Source: Achromobacter sp. B7 (lineage in GTDB: Bacteria > Pseudomonadota > Gammaproteobacteria > Burkholderiales > Burkholderiaceae_B). Taken from it: 64,000 bases of DNA. The notes under the pieces were generated by a model. That model ran no database searches. It had not been told where the DNA came from and was given only the letters and a program-made list of their open reading frames with translations. Location: the NCBI RefSeq assembly GCF_003600685.1, contig NZ_CP032084.1:5208001-5272000 (forward strand). The letters are read 5' to 3'. Positions 1 through 9,188 of the stretch are shown here, one piece after another. The position numbers and the translations under genes were made by a program. The first letter of the stretch is position 1. Each line of letters starts with the position of its first letter.

Positions 1-51
1 GCCCCAGCGCGGGCCGTGGCGACGGCCCCACCGCAACCCAGGAGCATCGAC

Positions 52-438
52 ATGAAGCTATCGAAGCGCGCGTTATTTGCAGGGCTGGCGCTATCCGCGC
101 TGTGCGCAGTGGCCCCCACGGCCATGGCGCATCACGGTTGGTCATGGGCGGAATCCGAACAGATGACCTTGCAAGGCACGGTCGAGCAGGTGCAGGTCGC
201 GCCGCCCCATCCCACGTTAAAGGTGCGAGCCGATGATGGCGTCTGGGTGGTCGAGCTGGGCAATCCCACGCAGACGAAGGAAGCGGGATTCGTCGAGGGT
301 TCCGCCAAGCCGGGCGACGCCATCACCGCCATTGGCAACCGCGACCAGGACGCCGGCAACAAGCGCATGAAGGCCGTCCAGGTCACGGTGGGCGGCAAGA
401 CCTACGACATCTATCCCAGCCGCATCAAGAAACCCTGA
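52..438 (+). CDS. DUF6152-like small periplasmic protein
   Basis: A 128-residue secreted protein of unknown role. The first 25 or so residues form a signal peptide (basic MKLSKR, a hydrophobic core, then an AMA cleavage site). The mature part begins HHGWSW, the His-rich start typical of DUF6152 proteins, and continues as a small beta-rich domain. I chose the ATG at 52 because an AGGAG lies 8 bases upstream. A GTG at 16 in the same frame would place a non-signal-like extension in front. It sits 16 bp before a membrane-protein gene on the same strand, so the two are probably co-transcribed. No catalytic motif is visible. Confidence 0.75.
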   Translation: MKLSKRALFAGLALSALCAVAPTAMAHHGWSWAESEQMTLQGTVEQVQVAPPHPTLKVRADDGVWVVELGNPTQTKEAGFVEGSAKPGDAITAIGNRDQDAGNKRMKAVQVTVGGKTYDIYPSRIKKP

Positions 439-454
439 GCCACGGCTTTCACCC

Positions 455-940
455 ATGCCTGAACCGCTGCGGCTGGCGCTGGACGCGCTGACGGCCCTGC
501 CCCCGGCGCTGTGGCTGCGACGATCCGGAACGCTTTATCTTCTGGTCAACGCCGCCCATATCGGCGCCATCGGCCTATTGATCGGTTCGATCGTTCCGCT
601 GGACCTGCGGCTGCTCGGCGTGCTCAAGCCCACATCCTTGGCGCTTCTGGCGCCTGTGCTGGCGCGCACCGCCTCGGTTGGCCTTGCGCTGGCCATACTG
701 ACCGGTGCAACGCTGTTCACCGTACGGGCGCAGGAATACCTGGAAAATCCGGCCTTCTTGGTGAAGATTTGCCTGTTGGGCGCCGGGGTTATCAACGCCT
801 GGCTGGTGCGCCGGAGCGGGGCATGGGGACAGGTGCTACAAGGCGGCCCCGCGTCCACCGCGCTGCGCTGCCAGGCCGCCGTCTCGCTGCTGCTATGGAC
901 GGGCTGCCTGGTAGCGGGCAGATGGATAGGGTTCCTGTAG
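455..940 (+). CDS. Integral membrane protein, DUF6644/DUF2214-like
   Basis: A 161-residue inner-membrane protein with about four hydrophobic segments (roughly residues 28-50, 56-85, 98-118 and 138-158). It has the layout of the small DUF6644/DUF2214 proteins that often accompany a DUF6152 protein. The segment ending PLDLRLLGVLK after the first helix and the YLENPAFLVKICLL stretch before the third are characteristic of that group, but no function is established. The start ATG at 455 has no strong ribosome-binding site, consistent with coupling to the gene 16 bp upstream. The family name is from memory and is less certain than the membrane topology. Confidence 0.65.
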   Translation: MPEPLRLALDALTALPPALWLRRSGTLYLLVNAAHIGAIGLLIGSIVPLDLRLLGVLKPTSLALLAPVLARTASVGLALAILTGATLFTVRAQEYLENPAFLVKICLLGAGVINAWLVRRSGAWGQVLQGGPASTALRCQAAVSLLLWTGCLVAGRWIGFL

Positions 941-964
941 TCGGGAGTCGCTCAGTGCAATGCG

Positions 965-2386
965 CTACATCACCTTGACGATCTGGGGCGGACTCCACGT
1001 GCCATTCCCGGGAGGCAGGATGGAAGGCGCCTCGGTCTTCGGCCAGTACAGGCGCATGACCAGGTACATGAGATCGTTTGGTGCCGGCAGCCAGTTGTTC
1101 TCTTTGTCCGCGCCGGGTGACGTTTTCTGAAGGTACAGCGTCAGCGAGCCATCCGCGTTTTTCGTCATGGACGAGAGCATCGGCGAATTAATGAGGTACC
1201 GATCGATGGAGTTCTCGATCAGCAACTGCGTCTTGCCGTCGTACATCGTCACCGACCAGAAAGCATTGACCGGCGGCAGCTGCCCCTCGCGAAAGGTAAT
1301 GGTGTAGTTGTGTTTGCCAGCATCCAGCGGCTCGCCATCGGGCAAGGTCGTGGTCAGGGGGTAAGTGGCTTCCGCAGCGTCGTTGGCGTATATGCCCGCC
1401 TGCGCCACCGCGGCCCGCTTCAGCCAGTCGCCGTGGTAGAAGGCGCTGTCGCCGCCGGCCCCCACGATGTTCCAGCCATTGACCTTCGTGCCCAGATTCT
1501 TGATAGCATTTTCGACCTTGGCATGCCCGTCTTGCATGCCTTGGACGACGGCGCTCTTTTGCTCGGCGGACAGCTGTTCGAAGCTGAACTTCTTGTCGGC
1601 GCCAATGCCCAGACGAGCAAGCTTCGCACGAATTGCCACTTCTTCCGGCGCGGCCGGGCCGAATTGCAAGGCGAAACCCAAGTATGTGAAAAAGTCGGTC
1701 TTTGCCAGATCGTTATTGATTCTTGGAAAGTCGATGGCGGGCGCGGCAGGAGGTGCCGGCTGTTTGAGATATGCAGAAAGCGGCTGTGCTTTGTAGCCCG
1801 ATTGAATCGCTACGACGTTGGGCATGTCGGCCGGGTTGAACAGTTGAGTCCGAAAGACCGCGAAGGGAAGCTGCGTTTCGGATCGAAAAACCTTTCTTAT
1901 GCCTGGAGGCATTACGCCTTTCCAATCGGGGCCAACGATCATGTAATCGCCAGCCTCGTCCCCGGTGGAACGGCTTCCGATGTAGCCGAAATTGTAGGTA
2001 CTGCCGTCAATAAGCTGAACCGAGTAGTACCGAGGCTTAGTCACTGCCGGTACCGATAAAACGATCGGCCTGGTGCGTAGGTCCATGAACATCATGGAAT
2101 ACGGCGTGTCGCTGTTCGGCGAGATAATGGCCGTGTCCTTGTAGGTCGCGACATGGTGCAGGCTGCGAATCTGGTTGAACGGAGCCTTGTACTGGCTCGA
2201 GCTCTTGTCGACCGCGTACTCGTACATGATCGCGTAGTTCATCACAATAGGAAGACCGTAGATGTACCCTTCCTCCGCGATGGCCCGCGTTTCGGAGAGA
2301 CTGATTTCCGCGCAGGCATAGGACGATGTGAAGGACGCAATCACCAGCATCGCGCGACAAACTGCTTTTGGTAGTTTGATGTCCAT
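965..2386 (-). CDS. DUF1254/DUF1214 domain secreted protein
   Basis: A 473-residue exported protein. A signal peptide (about residues 1-26, ending SYACA) is followed by a DUF1254 domain (about 35-160, with YIYGLPIVMNY and SPNSDTPYSMMFMDLR) and a C-terminal DUF1214 domain (about 350-465, with FWSVTMYDGKTQLLIENSIDRYLI and LPAPNDLMYLVMRLYWP). This pairing is common in large periplasmic proteins of proteobacteria; no enzymatic activity is settled for it. It lies 92 bp downstream of an outer-membrane barrel gene on the same strand and may be co-transcribed with it. Length and both domains look intact. Confidence 0.85.
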   Translation of the reverse strand: MDIKLPKAVCRAMLVIASFTSSYACAEISLSETRAIAEEGYIYGLPIVMNYAIMYEYAVDKSSSQYKAPFNQIRSLHHVATYKDTAIISPNSDTPYSMMFMDLRTRPIVLSVPAVTKPRYYSVQLIDGSTYNFGYIGSRSTGDEAGDYMIVGPDWKGVMPPGIRKVFRSETQLPFAVFRTQLFNPADMPNVVAIQSGYKAQPLSAYLKQPAPPAAPAIDFPRINNDLAKTDFFTYLGFALQFGPAAPEEVAIRAKLARLGIGADKKFSFEQLSAEQKSAVVQGMQDGHAKVENAIKNLGTKVNGWNIVGAGGDSAFYHGDWLKRAAVAQAGIYANDAAEATYPLTTTLPDGEPLDAGKHNYTITFREGQLPPVNAFWSVTMYDGKTQLLIENSIDRYLINSPMLSSMTKNADGSLTLYLQKTSPGADKENNWLPAPNDLMYLVMRLYWPKTEAPSILPPGNGTWSPPQIVKVM

Positions 2387-2478
2387 GAGGCTCTATTCCA
2401 TCTGTTAAGTCCAGCGGGTGAATCGGCTCGCCACTGAATGAAGACTGGGTGCGTCGAAGCGAGTCTGACAAGCAGCCT

Positions 2479-3255
2479 TTAAAAACGAATGGTCAAGCCG
2501 GCCATTGGGCCGTGCAGCACAGCGTCGAACTTAAAGCCGCCGGCGCTGTAATCCACGCCCACAGCGCGGTAGCCGGCAGTCGCTGAGACGCTCTTGCTGA
2601 AGTTGTATCCCATGCCGATTCCAACATCCCAATCCGCATTCGCGCCGCCAGCGCCTACCAGGCCCCAGCCCGTCGCGTACAGTTTTGTAGTGAAAACGTA
2701 GTTGCCCCGCACCCCTACGACGGCATCCACCCACGTGGCGCCATCGCTGCTTTTCCTGCCATTCAGGCGTGCGCCCTTCAGCGTGATGTCGGTGTCTACC
2801 GACCAAACGCGCAAACCCGCCACGACGTCAAGGCTGTGAGGTGACTGATCCAGGACCGAATACCCTGCGCCCAGTAGACCGGTGAAGGTCTTGCTGTGGA
2901 CGTCCGCAGTGGTTGCCACAACCTCACGGGGCGTGTCGCCCTGAGCGCCGACCTTTGCATAAATCAAATCGCCGAAAAGGCTGTACCGGCCCTTACGTGC
3001 TTCGCCGCTAAGCATGGCCGCGAAATCCAGGTTTTCGAGAATCTGATCAAAGCTCGTGTCTACATCGATGACCGGCAACCGTCGGTGAGACACCTTTCCA
3101 GACAGCGCCGGTGCCCAGACATAGGGCGTGACTGAAAATTCCCATTCGCCTGATCGCCGACCGTCGGACACAGGCGTATCAACCTGGTCCGCGCCAAAAC
3201 TCGATCCAGCGTAAAGCAGCCCGCCAACCAGACATCCAAGCATGCGCTTTATCAT
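2479..3255 (-). CDS. Outer-membrane beta-barrel protein
   Basis: A 258-residue predicted outer-membrane protein. It has a signal peptide (MIKRMLGCLVGGLLYAG, ending near SSFGA), alternating polar and hydrophobic strands throughout, and a C-terminal phenylalanine (LTIRF) as needed for Bam-dependent insertion. Strands such as YSLFGDLIYAKV and LDVVAGLRVWSVD are typical of small eight- to ten-stranded barrels. I chose the ATG at 3255 because it gives a clean signal peptide and has a GAGG about 10 bases upstream; a GTG at 3294 would add 13 residues. The function is unknown. The downstream DUF1254 gene is probably in the same transcript. Confidence 0.7.
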   Translation of the reverse strand: MIKRMLGCLVGGLLYAGSSFGADQVDTPVSDGRRSGEWEFSVTPYVWAPALSGKVSHRRLPVIDVDTSFDQILENLDFAAMLSGEARKGRYSLFGDLIYAKVGAQGDTPREVVATTADVHSKTFTGLLGAGYSVLDQSPHSLDVVAGLRVWSVDTDITLKGARLNGRKSSDGATWVDAVVGVRGNYVFTTKLYATGWGLVGAGGANADWDVGIGMGYNFSKSVSATAGYRAVGVDYSAGGFKFDAVLHGPMAGLTIRF

Positions 3256-3398
3256 CGTCCCGCCTCGGCCCGCAAGAGCCAGTGAATTACTCACGGCGGC
3301 CCCCTCAAAGGGGCCCTATCGAAACGACATCAGTCCGCTAATTGCAAATTCAAGCCCGGCAAATCTGCCCGTCCGGGGCGGGGCGCGGGGCCGAGGCG

Positions 3399-4493
3399 TT
3401 AGAAGCGCCAGCGGCCGAATATGAAAAGGACGTTACCCGTGCCGCTTGCACCTGGGATATAGGTGGCATAGAGCATGGCTCCCTTGTAGCTCGCGCTGAC
3501 CAGTTTGCTTTCCAAGTACCCCTTGCCTACGTATTCGCCCAATAGGCCGATAGTCAAAAGCTGAATTCCGCTCAGCAACGTAATCATGGCCATCAGTGAC
3601 GGATAGCCCGGTACGTCATCACCGAACATCATGGTTTTGAAGATAATCCAAAACCCAAATGCGGCGCCTGCCAATGCCACAACGGCGCCTATCCCCGTCG
3701 CCCACCGCAACGGAGCGGTTGAGAAGGAGGTGATTCCTTCAAGGGCGAGCCCGAACAGGGCGAAGTAGTTCCATTTTGTCTTGCCGGCAGCCCTGGGCGC
3801 GCGGTCATAGTCGATGACTTTGGTCGGGAATCCGATCCAGGAATACAGACCTTTCATATAGCGGCACCGCTCCGGCATTTGAAGCAGGGCCTCTACCGTT
3901 CTTCGACTCATAAGGCGAAAGTCACCGGTGTCTGCGGGTATCCGCGAACGGCTCATACGACTCAGGATCCGGTAGAACGCATACGCAGACAACCGCTTCG
4001 CGGCACCTTCCCCCTCGCGCTTGCGTCGTCGCATGGAGACGATGTCGAAGCCGTCGCGCCAAGCCTTTACCATATCCGGAATGAGCTCAGGAGGATCCTG
4101 CAGGTCGGCATCCAACATAATCACGGCCTCACCGCGGGCATGCGCCAACCCTGCGCTCATCGCAGCTTCTTTTCCGAAGTTTCTGCTCAGGCGCACGACT
4201 CGCACCCTGGGATCCCGTCGAATCAGCGCAGCCACGAGCTCCACGCTGTTGTCCGTGCTTCCATCATCCACGAACACGATTTCGTAGGGTTGGGCCAGCC
4301 CTCCAAGAATCCCTTTCAGCTTCGCATAACAGACAGGCAAGACGTCCTGTTCGTTCAAGAACGGGACGACAACCGAGATCTGAATCGTGCTTACCGCTTT
4401 CTTGACGGCTTCAGACGGACTTGGTAGCGATGTGATCACAGTATGACCCGTTCGATATCGAAGGACTGCCGACCTACGGAAGTTCACCACCAT
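3399..4493 (-). CDS. GtrB-like bactoprenol glycosyltransferase with PagP-like C-terminal tail
   Basis: A family 2 glycosyltransferase of the GtrB/DPM type, which loads a sugar onto undecaprenyl phosphate at the inner face of the inner membrane. The catalytic domain (about residues 38-265) has VVPFLNEQD, the DDGS motif, the metal-binding DAD in MLDADLQDPPE and a conserved AGKTKWNYF. Two membrane helices follow (about 270-292 and 303-320). The usual end of GtrB proteins is missing: after LLGEYVGKGYLES the last 35 residues resemble the end of PagP (see 3402-3506). The start is uncertain, because family members normally begin close to the ISVVVPF strand and the first 30 residues look non-native. 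No gtrA flippase is nearby. The 420 bp upstream is noticeably AT-richer than the neighbourhood. Confidence 0.75.
   Translation of the reverse strand: MVVNFRRSAVLRYRTGHTVITSLPSPSEAVKKAVSTIQISVVVPFLNEQDVLPVCYAKLKGILGGLAQPYEIVFVDDGSTDNSVELVAALIRRDPRVRVVRLSRNFGKEAAMSAGLAHARGEAVIMLDADLQDPPELIPDMVKAWRDGFDIVSMRRRKREGEGAAKRLSAYAFYRILSRMSRSRIPADTGDFRLMSRRTVEALLQMPERCRYMKGLYSWIGFPTKVIDYDRAPRAAGKTKWNYFALFGLALEGITSFSTAPLRWATGIGAVVALAGAAFGFWIIFKTMMFGDDVPGYPSLMAMITLLSGIQLLTIGLLGEYVGKGYLESKLVSASYKGAMLYATYIPGASGTGNVLFIFGRWRF
3402..3506 (-). pseudogene. pagP: C-terminal remnant of PagP (lipid A palmitoyltransferase), fused to GtrB
   Basis: Residues 330-364 of the glycosyltransferase frame have the pattern of the last PagP strands: LVSASYK, then TYIPG, GNV and a final RWRF. 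From memory, E. coli PagP ends with LASVGY, MTYIPG, GNVYF and RFQF in the same order and spacing. PagP is an outer-membrane barrel, so this segment has no place at the end of an inner-membrane glycosyltransferase. The simplest reading is a deletion that joined the 3' part of pagP in frame to gtrB. The rest of pagP is not found in the neighbouring sequence. Confidence 0.6.
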
Positions 4494-4913
4494 ACTCGTC
4501 GAACATGCGCAATAAATCCGCTGCGGCTTCGATTCATATCGAGCCTACCCGTATGCACAGCGTCAGGATAAAGGCGAACAAGACAGTCGGATACCCGGGA
4601 ATACGAGCGACCGATACTTAACGCTTTTAAACATGCCACGCAACGAGAAAACCACCAAAAGTAATATGCCCTGAAACCCCGGTCGGATCGGTTGGCAACC
4701 GACGCAATGCGCGCAGCGACGCGCTTCACGCTACTTGCCGGCAGAGGAATAATCCATACCTCATGTTGGGTACGGCAACAGGCGACCAAACGGTTCTTGC
4801 TTTTTCGGATGAGTCTTTGATTCAAGACGCCCGGCGCGAAAGCGTTGCGCCATGGCTTTGCTGTAACGAGGGCGGGGCGGGAAACCAAATAACGCTATCT
4901 CCCGCCGCCCGCA
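4494..4913. other. 420-bp intergenic region, AT-rich in part
   Basis: No convincing gene. The stretch around 4600-4680 is clearly richer in A and T than the surrounding DNA and presumably carries the promoter of the glycosyltransferase. Open frames here lack a ribosome-binding site and any recognisable motif. The right end holds the hairpin after the RND pump gene. Confidence 0.5.
4870..4910 (-). terminator. GC-rich hairpin after the RND pump gene
   Basis: Immediately after the stop codon of the pump gene, GGGCGGCGGGA can pair with TCCCGCCCCGCCC across a loop of about 17 bases, leaving one or two unpaired cytosines. There is no T tract after it, so it may be a transcript-end stabiliser rather than a true intrinsic terminator. 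Confidence 0.4.
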
Positions 4914-7900
4914 TTATGCGTGCTGAGCCTCTTCGATCTTTCCGCCCTGCTCCGCGCGAATTTTGAACCAGATGGAATACATCGCCGGAAGGAAGACGAG
5001 CGTCATGATCGTGCCACCCAGCGTGCCCCCAATCAGGGTATAGGCCAGCGTTCCCCAGAACACCGAATGCGTGAGCGGAATGAAAGCCAAAATGGCTGCC
5101 AGGGCGGTGAGCAACACCGGACGCGAGCGCTGCACCGTGGCTTCAACCACCGCATGGAACGGGTCCAGCCCCTCGTTCTCATTGTGGTGTATCTGCCCAA
5201 TCAGAATCAGCGTGTTCCGCATCAGGATGCCGGACAGAGCGATCAGGCCCACCAGTGCGTTGATCCCAAACGGTTGCTGGAAGATCAGTAGAGTCGGCAC
5301 CACACCGATCAGCCCGAGCGGCGCAGTGAGGAAAACCATGACCATGGCCGACATCGAACGCACTTGCAGAATGATGATCAGCAGCGTCAGGGCGATCATG
5401 ATCGGGAACAGTGGCAGCATCGCCGTGCTGGCTTTGCCGGACTCTTCAATCGACCCGGCCTGCTCGATCCGATATCCATTGGGAAGCTTGTCGATGATCG
5501 GTTGCAGGTCCTTGGTGATTGCCGAGGAAACGTCCGGCGGCTGTAGGCCTTCGGCAATGTCACCCCTTACCGTCATGGTGGGCGTGCGGTCGCGGCGACG
5601 CAGAATGGGATCTTCCATGCGAATCTCGACTTCCCCCACCTGAGACAGAGGAATGCGCTGGCCGGCGGAACCCACCAGGGTAAAACCTTCAATCTTGGCC
5701 GGATCGAGTCGGATATCGCCCGCTGCGCGCCCCATCACCTGGACCGAACGAATGTCTTCGCGAACGGACGTGATCGGCACACCCGTAAGCAGGAATTGCA
5801 ACTGCTGGGCGACGGCCGAGGACGTCAGCCCAACGGCCTGCAAACGATCCTGATCCAGCGAGAAATGCAGTGTCGGCACTAGCGGTCCCCAGTCAGTATT
5901 GACCGTGCGCATCATGGGGCTGGCTTGCATTACCTGCTGCACCTGGCCGGCGATATCGCGCAACGTGGACGGATCAGGTCCCATCACACGGTAGGCCACC
6001 GGGAATGGCGAATACGGGCCGAACACAAGCTGCGAGACCCGCACGCGGGCTTGCGGCGCAAGTCCGTCAGCCGTGGCTTCGCGCAGGCGCAGCTTGAGCT
6101 TGTCCCGCGCCTCCTGGCTGTCGGTAAGCACAACGATCTTCGCAAACGAGGGATCGGGCAGCTCAGGCGCCATGGCCAGATAGAAACGCGGTGCGCCCTG
6201 ACCGACATACGCGGTGACGATCTTCGCTTCTTCCTGCTTTTGCAGCCACGCTTCGATCTTCGCCGTGGTGGCGCTCGTCTGCTCAATGGAGGTGCCATAA
6301 GGCATCTGCACCTCTACCAGTACTTCCGGACGATCAGAGTTTGGGAAGAACTGCTTCTTGACCACGCCCATGCCGGCGATCGCCACGATAAATGCCGCGA
6401 TTACCGTTCCTGCCACCAGCCACTTGCGGGCGATGACCCGGGTCAGCACCCTGCGGAAGCGGTTGTAGCGAGGCGTGTCGTAAATCGCCGCGTGCCCCCC
6501 TTCGACCTTCTTTATCTCCGGCAGCATCTTCACGCCCAGGTAAGGCGTAAACACCACGGCGACGACCCAAGAGGCGATCAGGGCAATGCCCACGATCCAG
6601 AACATATTGCTGGTGTATTCGCCCGCCGTCGACTGGGCAAAGCCGTTGGGCATGAAGCCGACTGCGGTGACCAGTGTGCCAGAGAGCATTGGCGCGGCGG
6701 TGTGGCTCCAGGCATATGCCGAGGCTCTGATCCGGTCGTAGCCCTCTTCCATTTTCACGACCATCATTTCGATGGCAATGATGGCGTCATCGACCAGCAA
6801 GCCAAGCGCCAGAATCAGAGAACCCAGGGTTATGCGGTCAAAGTTCTTACCCGTGGCGGCCATGATCACGAAGACCACCGCCAACGTCAGCGGCACAGCC
6901 GCCGCCACGACCACGCCTACGCGCCAGCCCATGCTGACAAAGCACACCACCATCACCACCAGCAGGGCGACGAAAAATTTGACCATGAATTCGTCGACCG
7001 CCGAGCTGATGTTGACAGACTGATCGGTGACCTTGGTCAGGGTCATGCCCAGTGGCATGTCCTCATTGATTTTGACTACCTCTGCATCAAGCGCCTTGCC
7101 GAGATCCAAGCCATTCCAACCCTCGCGCATGATGACGCCCAGCAGCAAGGCTTCTTCGCCGTTATTGCGCACCAGGAACGTCGACGGGTCTTCATACCCG
7201 CGCTCGACGGTTGCTACATCCGAGAGCTTCAGCGTGCGTCCGCGAGCTACGATGGGCGTATCGCGGATCTTTTCCAGTTTGTCGAAGGCCCCGTCAAGCC
7301 GCAGGAAAATCTGTGGCCCTTCGGTATCAATGGAGCCGGCCGGGGTAAGTACGTTCTGACTGTTCAGGGCAGAAAAAATATCCTGTGGCGAGACCCCGAG
7401 CGTCGCAAGACGGTCATGCGCAAACGAGACAAATATACGTTCGGCTTGCTCGCCAATGATGTTGACTTTCTTAACACCAGGCACGTGCAGAAGACGTTGT
7501 CGCAGCGATTCGGCATCTCGCACCAACAGCCGCTGCGGCTCGCCCTTTGCCTTAAGCGCGAAGAGCGCGAAGGTCACATCCGAAAACTCGTCGTTGACCA
7601 TCGGCCCGATAACACCGGCCGGCAACTTGCCCGATTCGTCGCTGAGCTTCTTGCGCGCCTGATAGAACTCCTCCTGGACTTCGGAAGGCGGCGTCCTGTC
7701 CGCAAGAGACACCATGGTGAAGGCCAGGCCCGGACGGGTGTAGGTTTCCGTTCGGTCATACCACTTCAGTTCCTGCATGCGCTTTTCGAGCGGCTCGGCC
7801 ACCTGGTCTTGCATTTCCTGCGCCGTGGCGCCGGGCCACGCGGTAATGACTGTCAGCTGTTTGACGGTGAAGGGCGGATCCTCGGCGCGGCCCAATTGGA

Positions 7901-8003
7901 AGAACGCCAAGGTCCCGGCAATCGCAATCAGAAAGATCAGAAATACCGTAATCGAGCGCTCACGAACTGCAAGCGCGGATAGATTGAAACGTCCCTCGCT
8001 CAT
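4914..8003 (-). CDS. RND efflux pump, inner-membrane permease
   Basis: A 1029-residue resistance-nodulation-division transporter of the hydrophobe/amphiphile group, full length for the family. It exports substrates from periplasm and membrane using the proton gradient, together with the adaptor and outer-membrane factor encoded next door. Twelve transmembrane segments are arranged as in AcrB, with large periplasmic loops after TM1 and TM7. The proton-relay aspartates of TM4 are present (LGLLVDDAIIAIE, D405-D406). In TM10 the usual relay lysine is replaced by arginine (SGILMRNTLIL), as I recall for TriC-like pumps. Its start overlaps the adaptor stop by four bases (ATGA), so the two are translationally coupled. 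Substrates cannot be read from the sequence. Confidence 0.93.
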   Translation of the reverse strand: MSEGRFNLSALAVRERSITVFLIFLIAIAGTLAFFQLGRAEDPPFTVKQLTVITAWPGATAQEMQDQVAEPLEKRMQELKWYDRTETYTRPGLAFTMVSLADRTPPSEVQEEFYQARKKLSDESGKLPAGVIGPMVNDEFSDVTFALFALKAKGEPQRLLVRDAESLRQRLLHVPGVKKVNIIGEQAERIFVSFAHDRLATLGVSPQDIFSALNSQNVLTPAGSIDTEGPQIFLRLDGAFDKLEKIRDTPIVARGRTLKLSDVATVERGYEDPSTFLVRNNGEEALLLGVIMREGWNGLDLGKALDAEVVKINEDMPLGMTLTKVTDQSVNISSAVDEFMVKFFVALLVVMVVCFVSMGWRVGVVVAAAVPLTLAVVFVIMAATGKNFDRITLGSLILALGLLVDDAIIAIEMMVVKMEEGYDRIRASAYAWSHTAAPMLSGTLVTAVGFMPNGFAQSTAGEYTSNMFWIVGIALIASWVVAVVFTPYLGVKMLPEIKKVEGGHAAIYDTPRYNRFRRVLTRVIARKWLVAGTVIAAFIVAIAGMGVVKKQFFPNSDRPEVLVEVQMPYGTSIEQTSATTAKIEAWLQKQEEAKIVTAYVGQGAPRFYLAMAPELPDPSFAKIVVLTDSQEARDKLKLRLREATADGLAPQARVRVSQLVFGPYSPFPVAYRVMGPDPSTLRDIAGQVQQVMQASPMMRTVNTDWGPLVPTLHFSLDQDRLQAVGLTSSAVAQQLQFLLTGVPITSVREDIRSVQVMGRAAGDIRLDPAKIEGFTLVGSAGQRIPLSQVGEVEIRMEDPILRRRDRTPTMTVRGDIAEGLQPPDVSSAITKDLQPIIDKLPNGYRIEQAGSIEESGKASTAMLPLFPIMIALTLLIIILQVRSMSAMVMVFLTAPLGLIGVVPTLLIFQQPFGINALVGLIALSGILMRNTLILIGQIHHNENEGLDPFHAVVEATVQRSRPVLLTALAAILAFIPLTHSVFWGTLAYTLIGGTLGGTIMTLVFLPAMYSIWFKIRAEQGGKIEEAQHA

Positions 8004-9109
8004 GGACGGCTCCCCGCTACGCTGGAAACGCCCTGAGACGCCACCCGAACCTGCTCGCCCTCATGCAGCAGATGGGCACCCAGCGCGATAATCTGCTCGC
8101 CGGCTTTCAGGTCGCCGGACACGCGCGCAGCATCATCGCCCAGGCTCAAGACGTCCACGGGTCGCCAAGTCACTATGGCCGGGTTGCCCGCAATAGCCCA
8201 CACGCCCGTTCCCTTGCCGGCGTTGTAGACGGCAGCGATCGGCACCTGAAGCACCTGCTTGTTGGCGGGCCCGTCGGGAATATCAAGAGTGACCGTCGCG
8301 CCCAGTGGCGCGTTAGCCAGCGCGCCTTCCAGCACATAGCGCGCCTCGAACGTCCGAGTAAGGCGGTCCGCCGACTCAGACAACAGCCTCAGCTTGGCGG
8401 ATACCGCACCGGCGTTGCTGCCATATAACGTCGCTTGCGCCGTGGAGCCAGGAGGCGGGCGCAGCGTCTCCGGCAGGTTCACGATCGCTTCTCGCTGGCC
8501 AGCCCGCGCCAGTCGAACCACGGGCTGCCCAGGGCTGACGACCTGCCCGGGCTCGGCCAATGTCTCCATAACCACACCATCGGCGTCGGCCAGCAGCACG
8601 GCGTAGCCCGAGGCATTGCGGGCCACATCGGCCTGTGCGATGGAGGCGCTGAGCTGCGCCTTTGCCGAGTCGGCAGCTGCCTTGATCTGGTCATACGCCG
8701 ATGCCGACACGGCGCCGGCCGCGACCAGATCACGATAGCGCGCCTCGTCATCGGCGGTTTGCTTGGCGCGTGCCCGCGCGGCCGTCACCGCCTCTTGCTG
8801 TGCGCGCGCCTGAAGGCCCAGGTCAATGGGGTCCAGCCGCATCAGGGGCTGACCGCGCTTGACGGTCTGTCCGGTATCGACCAGCCGCTCAAGGACCTTG
8901 CCCGAAACGCGAAAGCCCAAGTCGCTCTGCACCCGGGCGGCGACAGTGCCGGTGAACGAACGGGATATGTCGGAAGAATGTTGGACCGCTGTCGATCTCA
9001 CGAGTGGCGAGCGCGTGCGTGGATCGTCGGCCTTGGAGGACTCGCCACACGCCGTCAAGACGAAAGGCAGCAAGCAAACGGCAATAGTGGCAGGTCGAAG
9101 CCGAAGCAT
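8000..9109 (-). CDS. RND efflux periplasmic adaptor (membrane fusion protein), lipoprotein
   Basis: A 369-residue adaptor that bridges the RND pump and the outer-membrane channel. A lipoprotein signal (residues 1-21, lipobox LTAC) anchors it to the inner membrane. The two halves of the lipoyl-like domain are visible (GKVLERLVDTGQTVKRGQPL near residues 70-90 and GVVMETLAEPGQVVSPGQPV near 180-200). They are separated by an Ala-rich alpha-helical hairpin and followed by beta-barrel and membrane-proximal domains. It is the first gene of the minus-strand operon. A promoter and a repressor-like dyad lie at 9146-9181. Confidence 0.92.
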   Translation of the reverse strand: MLRLRPATIAVCLLPFVLTACGESSKADDPRTRSPLVRSTAVQHSSDISRSFTGTVAARVQSDLGFRVSGKVLERLVDTGQTVKRGQPLMRLDPIDLGLQARAQQEAVTAARARAKQTADDEARYRDLVAAGAVSASAYDQIKAAADSAKAQLSASIAQADVARNASGYAVLLADADGVVMETLAEPGQVVSPGQPVVRLARAGQREAIVNLPETLRPPPGSTAQATLYGSNAGAVSAKLRLLSESADRLTRTFEARYVLEGALANAPLGATVTLDIPDGPANKQVLQVPIAAVYNAGKGTGVWAIAGNPAIVTWRPVDVLSLGDDAARVSGDLKAGEQIIALGAHLLHEGEQVRVASQGVSSVAGSRP

Positions 9110-9145
9110 GGGTTCCCTTACTTAAATGAGTAGAACAGGAACCGC

Positions 9146-9181
9146 ATTCTCAAACTAGTGACCAGTAAAGTCAACGGTCAC
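9146..9181 (-). promoter_or_regulatory. Promoter and TetR-type operator for the efflux operon
   Basis: On the minus strand TTGACT (9174-9169), a 17-bp spacer and GAGAAT (9151-9146) form a likely sigma-70 promoter. Overlapping it is the inverted repeat GTGAC-N14-GTCAC at 9158-9181; the arms extend to AGTGACC/GGTCACT. The same dyad with the same spacing recurs at 9842-9865. Both probably bind the TetR-type protein encoded between them, which would block transcription until an efflux substrate binds the repressor. Confidence 0.65.
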
Positions 9182-9188
9182 TACACAT

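Noticed and set aside
4484..4888. Minus-strand frame of 134 codons upstream of the glycosyltransferase
   Set aside because: No ribosome-binding site, no motif, and unusual amino-acid composition. It is best left as intergenic DNA.
5925..7982. Long plus-strand open frame (about 685 codons) inside the RND pump gene
   Set aside because: The pump frame on the other strand has full family similarity and all motifs. The opposite frame is rich in His, Arg and Gln and has no recognisable domain.
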